A DNA stretch of 64,000 bases from Hymenobacter canadensis (GTDB lineage: Bacteria > Bacteroidota > Bacteroidia > Cytophagales > Hymenobacteraceae), in the NCBI RefSeq assembly GCF_027359925.1, contig NZ_CP114767.1:806001-870000 (forward strand), in the 5' to 3' direction. Below are positions 14,869-23,657 of this stretch, in pieces (position 1 is the first letter of the stretch; each line of letters starts with the position of its first letter). The notes below the pieces were generated by a model that did no database searches, was not told the DNA's origin, and saw only the letters and a list, made by a program, of their open reading frames with translations. Position numbers and translations under genes: made by a program.

Positions 14869-16332
14869 ATGATCAGAAAATCACTGGAACTGCTGCGGCA
14901 GGAGGCGGCCGAAACCGGCGCCGGAACGCTTAAACGAAGCCTGAACGGCTTCAACCTCATTACCATCGGCATCGGCGTGATTATCGGGGCGGGCCTGTTC
15001 TCGCTCACCGGCATTGCCGCCGCTAATAATGCCGGCCCGGCTGTCACGCTCTCGTTTGTAGTGGCGGCGGTGGGCTGCGCCTTTTCGGCGCTGTGCTACG
15101 CCGAGTTTGCCTCCATGGTGCCCGTGGCCGGCTCGGCCTACACCTACGCCTACGCCACCATGGGCGAGCTTTTCGCCTGGATTATCGGCTGGGATTTGGT
15201 GCTCGAATACTCAGTGGGCGCGGCTACGGTGGCCATCAGCTGGTCGCAATACCTGCTCAAGTTCCTGAGCAAGTACGGCATCATCGTGCCGCCGCAGCTG
15301 GTGATGTCGCCGTTTGAAACGGCCACGCTGGCCGATGGCAGCGTGGTGCACGGCTTCGTCAATATTCCGGCCATGCTGATTGTGCTGGCCATTACTATGA
15401 TTATCATTCGCGGCACGTCGGGCTCGGCGTGGTTTAATGCGCTGGTGGTTACGCTAAAGGTGGCCGTGGTACTAGTGTTTATCGCGCTGGGCTGGCAGTA
15501 CATCGATCCGGCCAACTACCAACCCTACATTCCGCAGAATACCGGGGTGTTCGGCGAGTTCGGCTGGAGTGGGATTTTGCGCGGGGCAGGCGTGGTGTTC
15601 TTCGTGTTCATCGGCTTCGATATCGTGGCCACCATGGCCCAGGAAACCAAGAATCCGCAGCGCAACATGCCCATCGGTATCATCGGCTCATTGCTGATCT
15701 GCACCGTGCTGTTCGTGCTGTTCGGGCACGTCATGACCGGTCTGGCCAACTACACCGAATTCAAGAACAGCGCCGCGCCGGTGGCTATTGCCATTGAGAA
15801 AACGCCCTACGCCTGGCTGTCGTCGGCCGTGATTCTGGCTATCATCATCGGCTACACTTCCGTGATTCTGGTGGATTTGCTGGGTCAGAGCCGGGTGTTT
15901 TTTAGCATGGCAAAAGACGGCCTGCTGCCCCCGGTTTTCGCCCGCATCCACGAGCGGTTCCGTACCCCCCTGCAGTCGAACCTGCTGCTGGGGCTGTTCA
16001 TTGCGCTGTTTGCCGGCTTCGTGCCCATTTCGGTGGTGGGTGAGATGACGAGCATCGGCACGCTGCTGGCATTCGTGATGGTGTGCATCGGCATCCTGAT
16101 TATGCGCAAGCGCGAGCCCGACGCCCCGCGCGGGTTCCGCACGCCCTGGGTGCCGCTGGTGCCCATACTGGGCATCCTCACCTGCGTGGTGATGATGCTG
16201 GCGCTGCCTTGGGAAACGTGGCTGCGGCTGGCCGTGTGGCTGGCTATCGGTCTGGCCATCTACTTCGGCTATGGTCGCAAGCACAGCAAGCTGGGAAATC
16301 CGGGAAAAGCTGATGAGTTGAAGGAAGTATAA
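14869..16332 (+). CDS. APC-family amino acid permease
   Basis: A 487-residue inner-membrane transporter with about 12-14 membrane helices of the amino acid-polyamine-organocation (cationic amino acid transporter-like) superfamily. The hallmark TIGIGVIIGAGLFSLTGIAAA in helix 1 carries the substrate-binding glycines. FVFIGFDIVATMAQETKNPQ (helix 6 region) and RVFFSMAKDGLLPPVFARIH follow. The ATG at 14869 is favoured because it follows the terminator hairpin directly and matches the family start. Since it follows the riboswitch-controlled genes it might take up a sulfur amino acid, but the intervening palindrome and terminator make that a weak inference. Confidence 0.88.
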   Translation: MIRKSLELLRQEAAETGAGTLKRSLNGFNLITIGIGVIIGAGLFSLTGIAAANNAGPAVTLSFVVAAVGCAFSALCYAEFASMVPVAGSAYTYAYATMGELFAWIIGWDLVLEYSVGAATVAISWSQYLLKFLSKYGIIVPPQLVMSPFETATLADGSVVHGFVNIPAMLIVLAITMIIIRGTSGSAWFNALVVTLKVAVVLVFIALGWQYIDPANYQPYIPQNTGVFGEFGWSGILRGAGVVFFVFIGFDIVATMAQETKNPQRNMPIGIIGSLLICTVLFVLFGHVMTGLANYTEFKNSAAPVAIAIEKTPYAWLSSAVILAIIIGYTSVILVDLLGQSRVFFSMAKDGLLPPVFARIHERFRTPLQSNLLLGLFIALFAGFVPISVVGEMTSIGTLLAFVMVCIGILIMRKREPDAPRGFRTPWVPLVPILGILTCVVMMLALPWETWLRLAVWLAIGLAIYFGYGRKHSKLGNPGKADELKEV

Positions 16333-16358
16333 ACTGAGCCAATATGCCCACTGCAACA

Positions 16359-16390
16359 GCCGGAGCCGCGAGGTTCCGGCTGTTTGCGTT
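16359..16390 (+). terminator. Terminator of the permease gene
   Basis: AGCCGGA-GCCGCGAGG-TTCCGGCT followed by GTTTGCGTT, about 27 bases after the permease stop. Confidence 0.55.
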
Positions 16391-16410
16391 GCGGGGTGGT
16401 TTGCGAAGAA

Positions 16411-16436
16411 AACCCGGTTAGCGCCGGGTTTTTTCG
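16411..16436 (+). terminator. Second hairpin with T run
   Basis: CCCGG-TTAGCG-CCGGG followed by TTTTTT, 13 bases before the next ATG; backs up the previous terminator. Confidence 0.6.
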
Positions 16437-16448
16437 TATACCCCGGTT

Positions 16449-17207
16449 ATGTCTACTCGTCGCACGTTTCTTTCCTCACTCGCGCTGGCTGCCACGGCGG
16501 CCGCGCTGCCTTCTTCGCTTATGGCCATGCCTCTCGCCGCCCGTCCCAAACTGCTGCTGTTCGACGTCAACGAAACCCTGCTGGACCTGAGCAAGCTGCA
16601 GATGGCCATCAACCAGGAGTTCAAGTCGGAATTTGCCTTCAAACAGTGGTTTTCGCTGCTGCTGCAATACTCGCTGGTGGATACCACCACGGCCGCCTAT
16701 CACGATTTCGGGCAGATTGGGGCCGCCGCCCTCGATATGCTGGCGCAGGCCCTCGGCCAGCCCGCTCGCCCCGAAACGCGCAAAAAGGAGCTGCTGGGCT
16801 TGATTACCGAGCTGCCGCCGCATCCCGACGTGGTGCCGGCCCTCACGCGCCTGCAAAAAGCCGGATTTCGCATGGCAACGCTAACCAATTCTTCGGGCCC
16901 GGCCGTGAAAAAGCAGATAGCCTACGCTGGCCTCAGCAGCTTCTTCGAGCAGTTACTGAGCGTGGATGCCGTGCAGCGCTACAAACCCCACCCCGACACC
17001 TACCGCATGGCCTGCCAAACCCTGAAAACCGCCCCCGCCGACACCCTGCTGATTGCGGCTCACGGCTGGGATACGGCTGGGGCCGTGCGTGCCGGCTTGC
17101 AGGCAGCCTTCGTGGCGCGCCCCGGACAGGCCCAATACCCGCTGGCCGCCGCCCCCGCCTACACCGGACCTACGATAGGAGATATTGCCCGACAGTTGGG
17201 CGCTTAG
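16449..17207 (+). CDS. Tat-exported haloacid dehalogenase-like hydrolase (type II)
   Basis: A 252-residue HAD-superfamily protein of the 2-haloacid dehalogenase type II group. The core shows the nucleophile Asp39 in LLLFDVNETLLDL, motif II TNSSGPAVKK, and the motif III lysine in RYKPHPDTYRMA with the downstream AAHGWDTAGAVRAGL acidic motif. It starts with a twin-arginine signal, STRRTFLSSLALAATAA, so export in folded form is likely, which is unusual for this mostly cytosolic family. Substrate could be a haloacid or a phosphate ester. Start ATG at 16449 places the RR motif at residues 4-5. Confidence 0.85.
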   Translation: MSTRRTFLSSLALAATAAALPSSLMAMPLAARPKLLLFDVNETLLDLSKLQMAINQEFKSEFAFKQWFSLLLQYSLVDTTTAAYHDFGQIGAAALDMLAQALGQPARPETRKKELLGLITELPPHPDVVPALTRLQKAGFRMATLTNSSGPAVKKQIAYAGLSSFFEQLLSVDAVQRYKPHPDTYRMACQTLKTAPADTLLIAAHGWDTAGAVRAGLQAAFVARPGQAQYPLAAAPAYTGPTIGDIARQLGA

Positions 17208-17252
17208 GCGGCGCTAGTCGGTTGCGTGCGGTTTCGAAGGGGTATATATGGA

Positions 17253-17293
17253 CCTGAATAAACGCGTAGCTTTAAGCGGTTATTCAGGTTTTA
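17253..17293 (+). terminator. Terminator before the CPBP protease gene
   Basis: CCTGAATAA (17253-17261) pairs with TTATTCAGG (17280-17288) and is followed by TTTTA; an inner CGCGTAG...TTAAGCG stem is possible. It ends the dehalogenase transcript five bases before the next ATG. Confidence 0.65.
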
Positions 17294-17297
17294 TTAC

Positions 17298-18191
17298 ATG
17301 TCATTCGCGGAAACTACTGTGGTGGATATGCTTCCACCAACACCGGCGCGGCCAGCACCGGTGTACCCAACTATCAAGGAAAGCTGGGGCTTTTTGGGGT
17401 GGTATCTGCTGGCTTCGCTGGTGGTGGGAGTCCCGACCTTTTTGATAGGGGAAAAGCTGCTCTCGCTGCCGACAGCCGTGGCGCTATTGCTGGTAGCGGC
17501 GGGCAGCAATGGTACGCTGCTATGGTTTCTGCGGCGGCGGTACTCAGCCCGCTGGCCCGGTATCAACCTAAACGGACGGGTGCCCGGCTGGTTGGTCGTG
17601 GCCTTGCCTGCGTTAGTGCTGGCAGCAGATATGGTGCTCTCACTGATTGATTTGCTGCACCTGCCGGCATTCAGTCCAGACACTTATCAGAAACTGTTGA
17701 AACTACCCGCAGTGGCGTTTCTGGTTTTGTGCGTGGCAGCTCCGGTGCTGGAAGAACTATTGCTGCGGGGCGTGCTGCTGCAAGGGTTGCTGCGCAATTT
17801 TCCAGGCCGTCCGTGGATAGCTATCGGCCAGTCGGCTCTCATTTTTGGGCTGATGCACGCCAACCCACCGCAGAGCTTGGCGACGTTTGTACTGGGGTTG
17901 CTGATGGGCTGGCTGTATTACCGTACCCGCTCACTGTGGCTGTGTATGGGTGTGCACTTCCTCAACAACCTGTTCGCTTTTACGGCTATGCTGGCCACCA
18001 CCGAAGCTGCAAAGGATGAAGAGATTACGGCTATGTTTGGGGCGCCTTGGATATACGTTACAGTGGTGGCACTAAGCGCCCTCGTACTGGCCGGGCTATT
18101 GTGGCGCGTACACAAAACCACTGTTTTGCCGGAAGCAGTTGTTGCAGCGGTTACGCCGCAGATGTTGGAGGTTGTGGCGGCTGCAGATTAG
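17298..18191 (+). CDS. CPBP-family intramembrane metalloprotease
   Basis: A 297-residue polytopic membrane protein of the CPBP (Abi/Rce1-like) family. The three signature motifs are present: EELLLRG with Glu152, Glu153 and Arg157; FGLMHANP with His187; and HFLNN with His220 and Asn223/224. The Rce1 relative cleaves prenylated proteins; bacterial members are linked to bacteriocin immunity or membrane protein processing, with most substrates unknown. About eight hydrophobic segments are seen. The start ATG at 17298 comes just after a terminator and the gene is probably monocistronic. Confidence 0.88.
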   Translation: MSFAETTVVDMLPPTPARPAPVYPTIKESWGFLGWYLLASLVVGVPTFLIGEKLLSLPTAVALLLVAAGSNGTLLWFLRRRYSARWPGINLNGRVPGWLVVALPALVLAADMVLSLIDLLHLPAFSPDTYQKLLKLPAVAFLVLCVAAPVLEELLLRGVLLQGLLRNFPGRPWIAIGQSALIFGLMHANPPQSLATFVLGLLMGWLYYRTRSLWLCMGVHFLNNLFAFTAMLATTEAAKDEEITAMFGAPWIYVTVVALSALVLAGLLWRVHKTTVLPEAVVAAVTPQMLEVVAAAD

Positions 18192-18265
18192 TTCTGGCGG
18201 AAGGCATATCAGAAATATGCTTGATAAGGTCATCTCGCCCGAAGGTGGCAACCGTTAAGCGCGGG

Positions 18266-19789
18266 TTACGAAGTCAGCCGTTTCAGCAGCTTCTGCAGCA
18301 CCTCGCGCACCTGGGGCTCGGCGTTGGTGAGCAGCAGCAAGCCGCCGTACACGGCCGTCAGCAACGAGGAGCGTAGTAGCATCGTGATGAATAGGGAGTG
18401 CACGAATGGCACCAGCCACGCCGCCAAACCGGCCACGGCGGCCAGCAGCAGAATCAGCGGCACGCGCTTATCAAACGGCTGCAGCCCGAAGCTGCGCCAC
18501 ACAAACCAGGTGCGCGCCGTGTTGATGAGCACCATGGCCACGGAAGCGGCCACGGCGGCGCCCGTCAGGCCCATGCGCGGAATCAGCAGCAGGTTCATGA
18601 GCACCGTAGCGCCGGCCAGCGAGGCGTTGAATAGCAAATCGTAGCGGTAGCGCGGCGACGTGACGACGATCAGGCCGTTGACGCCGGTAATGCCGTCGAA
18701 TAGCCGGCCGGCCAGTAGTATCAGTACCGAGGTGGAGCCGGCAGCGTAGGCGGGCTTCATCTGAGCGAAGATGAAGTCGAGGTTGAGGCCGATGCCCAGC
18801 GCCAGGTAGCAGCCGAGCAGCGTGTTGAGGCGGGTGGTGCGCTGGTAGAAATCGGCCATGCGGATGTGGTCGTTTTCCTTCCAGTAGTCGGCCAGCAGCG
18901 GAAAAGCCACCTTGTAGAGCGCCCGAAACGGCAGCACCAGCGCCGTGCTGATGAAAAACGCCACGCTGTAGATACCTGCCCCGTCGAAGCTCACTTTGGA
19001 GCTGACCATCAGCGAATCAATGGTGGTGATGATGACGCCCGACACGTTGCCGAGCAGCGCAAACGCCCCGAAGCTGAGCATCTCGCCGAGCGGCCGTACC
19101 CGCAGCGCTGCCCGCGTGGGCCGCAGGTGCAACTCCCCGATGTAGGCCGTGTAGAGTGTCAGCAGTAGGGCAATACTGCTGCTGGCCCCGATGTACCACA
19201 GCACATAGCCGTGAAAATCGAGGTAGCCGCCGCCAAACAGTAGCGCCCCGGCCGTAATCAGCAGCCTCAGGATGATTTCCTGCGCAAACGACGAGAAGGC
19301 CGTGTGGTAGAGCGACTTCAAGTAGGTATCCTGCAGGTTGAGCAGCAGCGTGAACAAGGCCAGCACCAGCCCCCACACATAGTACTCGCTGATAAAGTCT
19401 GCATCATGGCCGTACCAGCTCAGCACCAGTGGCTTACCCGACAGGTACACCGCCCCCACCAGCCCGAAACCCAGCAGCGGCACGCTCAGCAGGAACGGCA
19501 GAAACCCCCGGTGCCCGGTTTCGGGGTGCCGGAAATACGGGAAAAACCGGACGCCCATATTCCCAAACCCAAAAGCCGACACCTGCGCAAACATGGTGGC
19601 CAGCGCCACCAGCACGCTGGTGAGGCCAATTTGGCGCGGCTCCAGCACTTTGGGCAGCACCAGCACCGTATTCACGAAGCCCAGCGCCAGGCCCGCGTAA
19701 GAAATAACCGTATTGCGCAGCCCCTGCCGCCGAACGATACCCAAAGGATGTGATGAGGTGATGGGGTGAAAAGTCTGGAGGCTAAGCAT
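18266..19789 (-). CDS. Wzx-like oligosaccharide flippase
   Basis: A 507-residue MATE/MOP-type membrane protein with about 14 helices. Strings such as LRNTVISYAGLALGFVNTVL at the N-terminus and AFALLGNVSGVIITTIDSLM mid-protein fit Wzx flippases, which turn undecaprenyl-linked glycan units across the inner membrane. It is the last gene of the minus-strand glycan cluster that makes pseudaminic acid, so moving that glycan is the natural inference. The start is the ATG at 19789. There is a 33-base gap to the deacetylase gene upstream of it on the minus strand. Confidence 0.85.
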   Translation of the reverse strand: MLSLQTFHPITSSHPLGIVRRQGLRNTVISYAGLALGFVNTVLVLPKVLEPRQIGLTSVLVALATMFAQVSAFGFGNMGVRFFPYFRHPETGHRGFLPFLLSVPLLGFGLVGAVYLSGKPLVLSWYGHDADFISEYYVWGLVLALFTLLLNLQDTYLKSLYHTAFSSFAQEIILRLLITAGALLFGGGYLDFHGYVLWYIGASSSIALLLTLYTAYIGELHLRPTRAALRVRPLGEMLSFGAFALLGNVSGVIITTIDSLMVSSKVSFDGAGIYSVAFFISTALVLPFRALYKVAFPLLADYWKENDHIRMADFYQRTTRLNTLLGCYLALGIGLNLDFIFAQMKPAYAAGSTSVLILLAGRLFDGITGVNGLIVVTSPRYRYDLLFNASLAGATVLMNLLLIPRMGLTGAAVAASVAMVLINTARTWFVWRSFGLQPFDKRVPLILLLAAVAGLAAWLVPFVHSLFITMLLRSSLLTAVYGGLLLLTNAEPQVREVLQKLLKRLTS

Positions 19790-19822
19790 TCGGCTTGTTA
19801 TGCCCTGTGTTTAGCCTGACAG

Positions 19823-21193
19823 CTACATCACGGCCTGCCATATGTCTGTGCCGTTGACGAAGGCCGTGTTGCGGCTGCGAAGGTAGTGCATCAGCTCGGC
19901 GAACTGGCGCGGGCCGGTGGTGGTGTTGGCCGGGTCGAAGTGGTCGTTGTGCCAGAGCAGCGTGCAGACGCCGCCGAACCGCTCGATTTCCTGGAACATG
20001 GGCGTCAGGGCCGGCAGGATTTCGTCGGGGGCCAGCTGCAGGTAGTTGGGGTGGTGCAGCGTGGCATCCATGACGTTGAGCGGAATTTCCAGGAAGTCGA
20101 ACCGCTTGCCGGTTTGGAAGTCGAATGGCTGGAACGGCAGGCAGTAGGAGTTGCGGAAGCCGTAATGCTCGGCGAAGCCCAGCGTGGAGTCGTACTCAAA
20201 AGCCAGATCATCCACTAAAGCCGGCGTGATGCGTGGCTCCCACTGCAGATAGTGGAACCGCACCCCTGGCACATTATCGGGAGTACAGAAACCAATAGAT
20301 GCTTCCTGCATAAGCTGGCTGGCATTATTGGCAGTGCCGATGCTGGCGTGTAAGCGAATTTCAGCTCCAGCCGCTTCCAGTGCCCGGATACGGGGCAGCA
20401 CAGTTGTAAGTTTATAATCCGCATTGGGCGTGCCGTTGGCTGCCTTCCGGTGCTCAGGCAGAAACAAATATGTACTCTTCGCCCCGAACTCCGCCACCGT
20501 GCGCTGCACCAGCTCCAGGTTGTCCCATGCATCGGGCTGCGTGAAATGCCGCCACAGCTGCCGCCCGAAATCCAGCAGCCGGCCACTCCGAAGAGCGGCT
20601 TTGGCCGGTGCCTTCCAGGCGCCGTGCAGGCTGTCGATATCGTGCGTGACGAAGGTGGCGAAGGGCGCGCCGCCTGCCCAGCGGCGCGGCGGCAGCGGCT
20701 GGCCCGTGGCGTGCTCCACGGCCGTTTTTAGCACCTCGAAGTAGTAGTTAACGACCGGCACGGTCACGAAGCCGTAGCGGTGCTGCACGCTGGCCGCAAA
20801 CGGAAAGCGGCCGTGCCGGTCCCGCTCGTCGGAAAAGAACTCCTGCCAGCCGCTAAGCAGATAAAACGCCGCCGACACGACGTCGGCGTTGATGCGCGCC
20901 CGGCCGGCCGGCAGCAGCTCCAGTAGCGGCGCTTCTGGGTGCGGGTCGAAGAAGAACGGCAGTTGCTGCCCGTGCCAGTCGCGCCAGATAGGGGCGGCCG
21001 GGTAGGGGTTGGTTTCGCTGAAAAAGATGCCGGCAGTCTCGATAATTTCCACCTGCGGCTGCGTGGCGGCATAGCCGATGTCCATCTCTTGTACGCCGTC
21101 GTAGGCCTGCCGGAAGTGGTGTAGCACGTATGCCAGCCGGCTTTCGGGCGTGGTGGCAACAACGGGAGGCAACGGCGGCAAAGTATGTAGCAT
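19823..21193 (-). CDS. Polysaccharide deacetylase-like protein
   Basis: A 456-residue protein of the bacterial polysaccharide deacetylase type as found in Bacteroidota glycan clusters. The metal-binding motif THDID occurs in FATFVTHDIDSLHGAW. A second motif of the HASI type is in EIRLHASIGTANN, and the C-terminal GGVCTLLWHNDHFD contributes the last histidine region. It would remove an acyl group from a glycan; cytosolic or periplasmic location is unclear because no signal peptide is seen. I chose the ATG at 21193. A GTG at 21265 gives 24 more residues, but those would be read from the loop and arms of the palindrome at 21185-21286. The ATG itself lies in the repeat's left arm. Confidence 0.8.
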   Translation of the reverse strand: MLHTLPPLPPVVATTPESRLAYVLHHFRQAYDGVQEMDIGYAATQPQVEIIETAGIFFSETNPYPAAPIWRDWHGQQLPFFFDPHPEAPLLELLPAGRARINADVVSAAFYLLSGWQEFFSDERDRHGRFPFAASVQHRYGFVTVPVVNYYFEVLKTAVEHATGQPLPPRRWAGGAPFATFVTHDIDSLHGAWKAPAKAALRSGRLLDFGRQLWRHFTQPDAWDNLELVQRTVAEFGAKSTYLFLPEHRKAANGTPNADYKLTTVLPRIRALEAAGAEIRLHASIGTANNASQLMQEASIGFCTPDNVPGVRFHYLQWEPRITPALVDDLAFEYDSTLGFAEHYGFRNSYCLPFQPFDFQTGKRFDFLEIPLNVMDATLHHPNYLQLAPDEILPALTPMFQEIERFGGVCTLLWHNDHFDPANTTTGPRQFAELMHYLRSRNTAFVNGTDIWQAVM

Positions 21194-21286
21194 ACGCTTT
21201 AGCTTGTGCCGGATTGCTGGTGAAAAATAGAGCGGCGTACTGATTTTGGGGCGTGTTTCGGGCACAAGCTAAAGCTTATGCTACAT
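21185..21286. repeat. Inverted repeat (TGTAGCATA/GCTTTAGC family) spanning two gene boundaries
   Basis: Arm ATGTAGCATACGCTTTAGCT (21185-21210) is inverted at 21261-21286 with one mismatch in 26 bases. The right arm contains the stop codon of the GT-B-like gene (ends Asp-Val-Ala-stop) and the left arm contains the ATG of the deacetylase. A degraded relative lies at 29141-29229. Confidence 0.85.
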
Positions 21287-22580
21287 CTTCCAGCCACTTG
21301 TCGAGCAGGCGGGCGGCGCGATGCCGGCTGTGGCCCTCGTCGGAGGTGCCCAGGGTGGCATTGTAGTAAGTTGCCCGTTGATATAAATCCAGCGGTTTGT
21401 GCTGCTGGTAGCCGCGCAGCAGCGCCGCCAGCTCCGGCAGGGTGGCGGCCCGCGGCACCAGGCCGTGCGCCACGTAGCCGTAGTAGTCGTCGGCCACGGC
21501 GTGGGTGCCGAAGCGGAAGTACAGGCTGGCAAGATTCAGCAGCGTGGCTTCGAGGTGGGTGCTGGTGTCGGCCGCAATCAGCGCATCCTGCTGCTGCAGA
21601 AACTCAAACACGTTTTGCTGCCGCGCATCCGAAAACAGCAGCTGCGGGTGCTGCTGGCGCAGAAACGAGAAGTCGCGCGGGTCGCCAGGGTGGGGGCGGA
21701 AGGTGAAGGTGAGGGCCGGGAACTCGCGCAGCAGGTAGGCCAGCGTTTCCCGGATGGCCTCAGTGTTATCAAGCGTGTTGCAGGCCACGCCCACGCGCCG
21801 CACGGCCGGGCGCTGGTTTTTCTGACCAAGAAACGCGTCGGCTTTGGGCATGCCCACCAGCTCCACCTGGCCCCGCACGGGGCCGCACTGCCGGTACTTG
21901 TCCAGCGCATCCTGGCCTTCCAGCAAGCTCAGGTCGAAGCCCAGGGGCGGGAAGTTGGTGCTCACGCTGGCGTGCTGCACATAAGCCGTGGGCACGCCTT
22001 CAGCGTGGCAGGCCAGTAATAGAGCGCGGGCGTCGTCGTTGTGGTCGTTGGCAAACACCACGGCCCGTGGCCGGTAGTGACGCAGGGCCCGCCGGTACAC
22101 CTCGTAGTAGCCGATGGCGTTGAAAATCAAATCAAAAAACCGCCAGGCCCGCTCGCCCTCCGTGCGCCGCAGCGCCCGGTACACGCCCGGCAGCTGCCCG
22201 TAGTACAGTAGCTTGCGCCGCAATGACAGCCGGTTCACCTGCCCATTGTAGCGCCCGATTTCCTTGCTCTGCCCGGCCACCAGCACGGCATCGGGCCGGG
22301 CTTCGCGTAAAAAATGCAGGGCGTCGTAGTTGTTCTGGCTTACCGTGTAGAGCCACACTTTGCCGCGCAACTCATCTGGGTTTCGCACCTTATGTAGCAT
22401 GTTGCCGACAAGCCGCAGTCCAGCATATCCAGCCACTTTCAGCAGCCGCTTCCACGGGCTGGCCGGCGAAATGGGTTCCAGCATGCGGGCCGGTAGCGCT
22501 GCAAACAGCGGCGTAAACCGTAGCTGCAATATGTCGCGCAGGCGGGCAGCGGGGGTGGGCGGAAGGGCAGCTTCGGGCAT
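21276..22580 (-). CDS. GT-B-like surface carbohydrate transferase
   Basis: A 434-residue soluble protein without a signal peptide. It resembles the capsule biosynthesis/CDP-glycerol glycerophosphotransferase-like GT-B group: VVFANDHNDDARALLLACHA, AYVQHASVSTNFPPL and the C-terminal TFTFRPHPGDPRDF followed by LIAADTSTHLEA. The RPHPGD motif is usual in enzymes that bind nucleotide-activated sugars of the sialic acid or glycerol type. Placed eight bases after pseI, it may transfer pseudaminic acid from CMP; this is inference. The long frame extending to 23087 is not used because it overlaps pseI; the ATG at 22580 fits the operon. Confidence 0.75.
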   Translation of the reverse strand: MPEAALPPTPAARLRDILQLRFTPLFAALPARMLEPISPASPWKRLLKVAGYAGLRLVGNMLHKVRNPDELRGKVWLYTVSQNNYDALHFLREARPDAVLVAGQSKEIGRYNGQVNRLSLRRKLLYYGQLPGVYRALRRTEGERAWRFFDLIFNAIGYYEVYRRALRHYRPRAVVFANDHNDDARALLLACHAEGVPTAYVQHASVSTNFPPLGFDLSLLEGQDALDKYRQCGPVRGQVELVGMPKADAFLGQKNQRPAVRRVGVACNTLDNTEAIRETLAYLLREFPALTFTFRPHPGDPRDFSFLRQQHPQLLFSDARQQNVFEFLQQQDALIAADTSTHLEATLLNLASLYFRFGTHAVADDYYGYVAHGLVPRAATLPELAALLRGYQQHKPLDLYQRATYYNATLGTSDEGHSRHRAARLLDKWLEDVA

Positions 22581-22588
22581 GGCTGGGG

Positions 22589-23629
22589 CTACAGCGCTTC
22601 CCAGGTGAGCGGGGTGCCGGCGTGCAGGTCCTGGCGGGCCGGCTTGCCCAGCAGCTGGTCGTAGTAGCGCGGGGGCAGGCCGTCGCCGGGGCGTACTACG
22701 CGCAGATTTTGCGCCGTGAATAGCTCGCCGGCCCGGATATCCTGCGCCACGTAGAGGCTGCGCTTGTAGAGGCGGCTTTTCTCTTCGGCGCGCTGCACGC
22801 CGTACTGAATCTGACCCAGGGCCTGCCAGGCGCGCTCGGTTTCGGTTACCAGCTGCGCCACTTCCTCGGGCTCCAGCGAGAAGGCTGAGTCCACGCCGCC
22901 GTCGGCGCGGCGCAGCGTCACGTGCTTTTCCACCACGCAGGCCCCCAGAGCTACGGCCGCTACGGCCGCACCCACGCCGGCGGTGTGGTCGGAGAGGCCC
23001 ACCAAGGCATCGGGGAAGAGCTGCTGGAAGTGGGGCAGCGTACGCAGGTTGGTGTTCTGGGGCGTGGCGGGGTAGGTGCTGGTGCACTTGAGCAGCACCA
23101 GCTCGCGGCAGCCGGCCTCGCGTAGCACCTGCACGGCCTCGGCCACCTCGGCCAGTGTGCTGGCCCCGGTGCTCATAATCACGGGCTTGCCGGTGGCGGC
23201 CACCCGGCGCAGCAGCGGCCAGTCGGTATTCTCAAACGAGGCAATCTTGTAGACCGGCACATCGAGGGTTTCCAGAAAATCGACGGCGGTTTCATCGAAA
23301 GGCGAGCTAAAAGCCAGCATGCCGTGCTGCCGGGCGCGGTCAAACAGCGGCTTGTGCCACTCCCAGGGCGTATGGGCCTCCTGGTATAACTCGTGCAGCT
23401 CGCGGCCGAACCACAGCGAGTTGGGGTCGTCGATGCGGTAGGCGCCGGGCAGCGTCATGGTATCGGCGGTGTAGGTCTGGAGCTTGATGGCGTGGGCGCC
23501 GGCGGCCGCCATAGCATCCACGATGGCCAGGCCACGATTGAGGTCCTGGTTGTGGTTGCCGCTGAGCTCGGCAATGATGAGCGGTGGCTGATCGGGGCCC
23601 ACGAGGCGGGAGCCAAAGGAAATCGTCAT
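22589..23629 (-). CDS. pseI: Pseudaminic acid synthase
   Basis: A 346-residue NeuB-family enzyme that condenses 2,4-diacetamido-2,4,6-trideoxy-L-altrose with phosphoenolpyruvate to pseudaminic acid. The N-terminal TIM barrel shows IIAELSGNHNQDL, AIKLQTYTADTMTL, KIASFENTDWPLL and VGLSDHTAGVGAAVAAVALG. The SAF antifreeze-like domain (YVAQDIRAGELFTAQNLRVV) ends the protein. The ELSGNHN form and cluster context favour PseI over sialic acid synthase NeuB, which usually has EIG.NH.N. The ATG lies four bases after a TAGTTTTG word, suggesting its own leaderless promoter within the cluster. Confidence 0.9.
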   Translation of the reverse strand: MTISFGSRLVGPDQPPLIIAELSGNHNQDLNRGLAIVDAMAAAGAHAIKLQTYTADTMTLPGAYRIDDPNSLWFGRELHELYQEAHTPWEWHKPLFDRARQHGMLAFSSPFDETAVDFLETLDVPVYKIASFENTDWPLLRRVAATGKPVIMSTGASTLAEVAEAVQVLREAGCRELVLLKCTSTYPATPQNTNLRTLPHFQQLFPDALVGLSDHTAGVGAAVAAVALGACVVEKHVTLRRADGGVDSAFSLEPEEVAQLVTETERAWQALGQIQYGVQRAEEKSRLYKRSLYVAQDIRAGELFTAQNLRVVRPGDGLPPRYYDQLLGKPARQDLHAGTPLTWEAL

Positions 23630-23633
23630 GCCG

Positions 23634-23641
23634 CAAAACTA
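23634..23641 (-). promoter_or_regulatory. -7 promoter element of pseI
   Basis: TAGTTTTG on the minus strand, an exact TAnnTTTG match, four bases before the pseI ATG. It fills the 28-base gap after the DUF4328 gene, so pseI may be transcribed independently. Confidence 0.5.
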
Positions 23642-23657
23642 CGAAGCCTATAGCTGG

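Noticed and set aside
21276..23087. 603-codon version of the GT-B-like gene
   Set aside because: The extra 169 N-terminal codons run through the end of pseI in another frame and are Arg/Gly/Ala-rich; the ATG at 22580 gives a clean eight-base gap to pseI.
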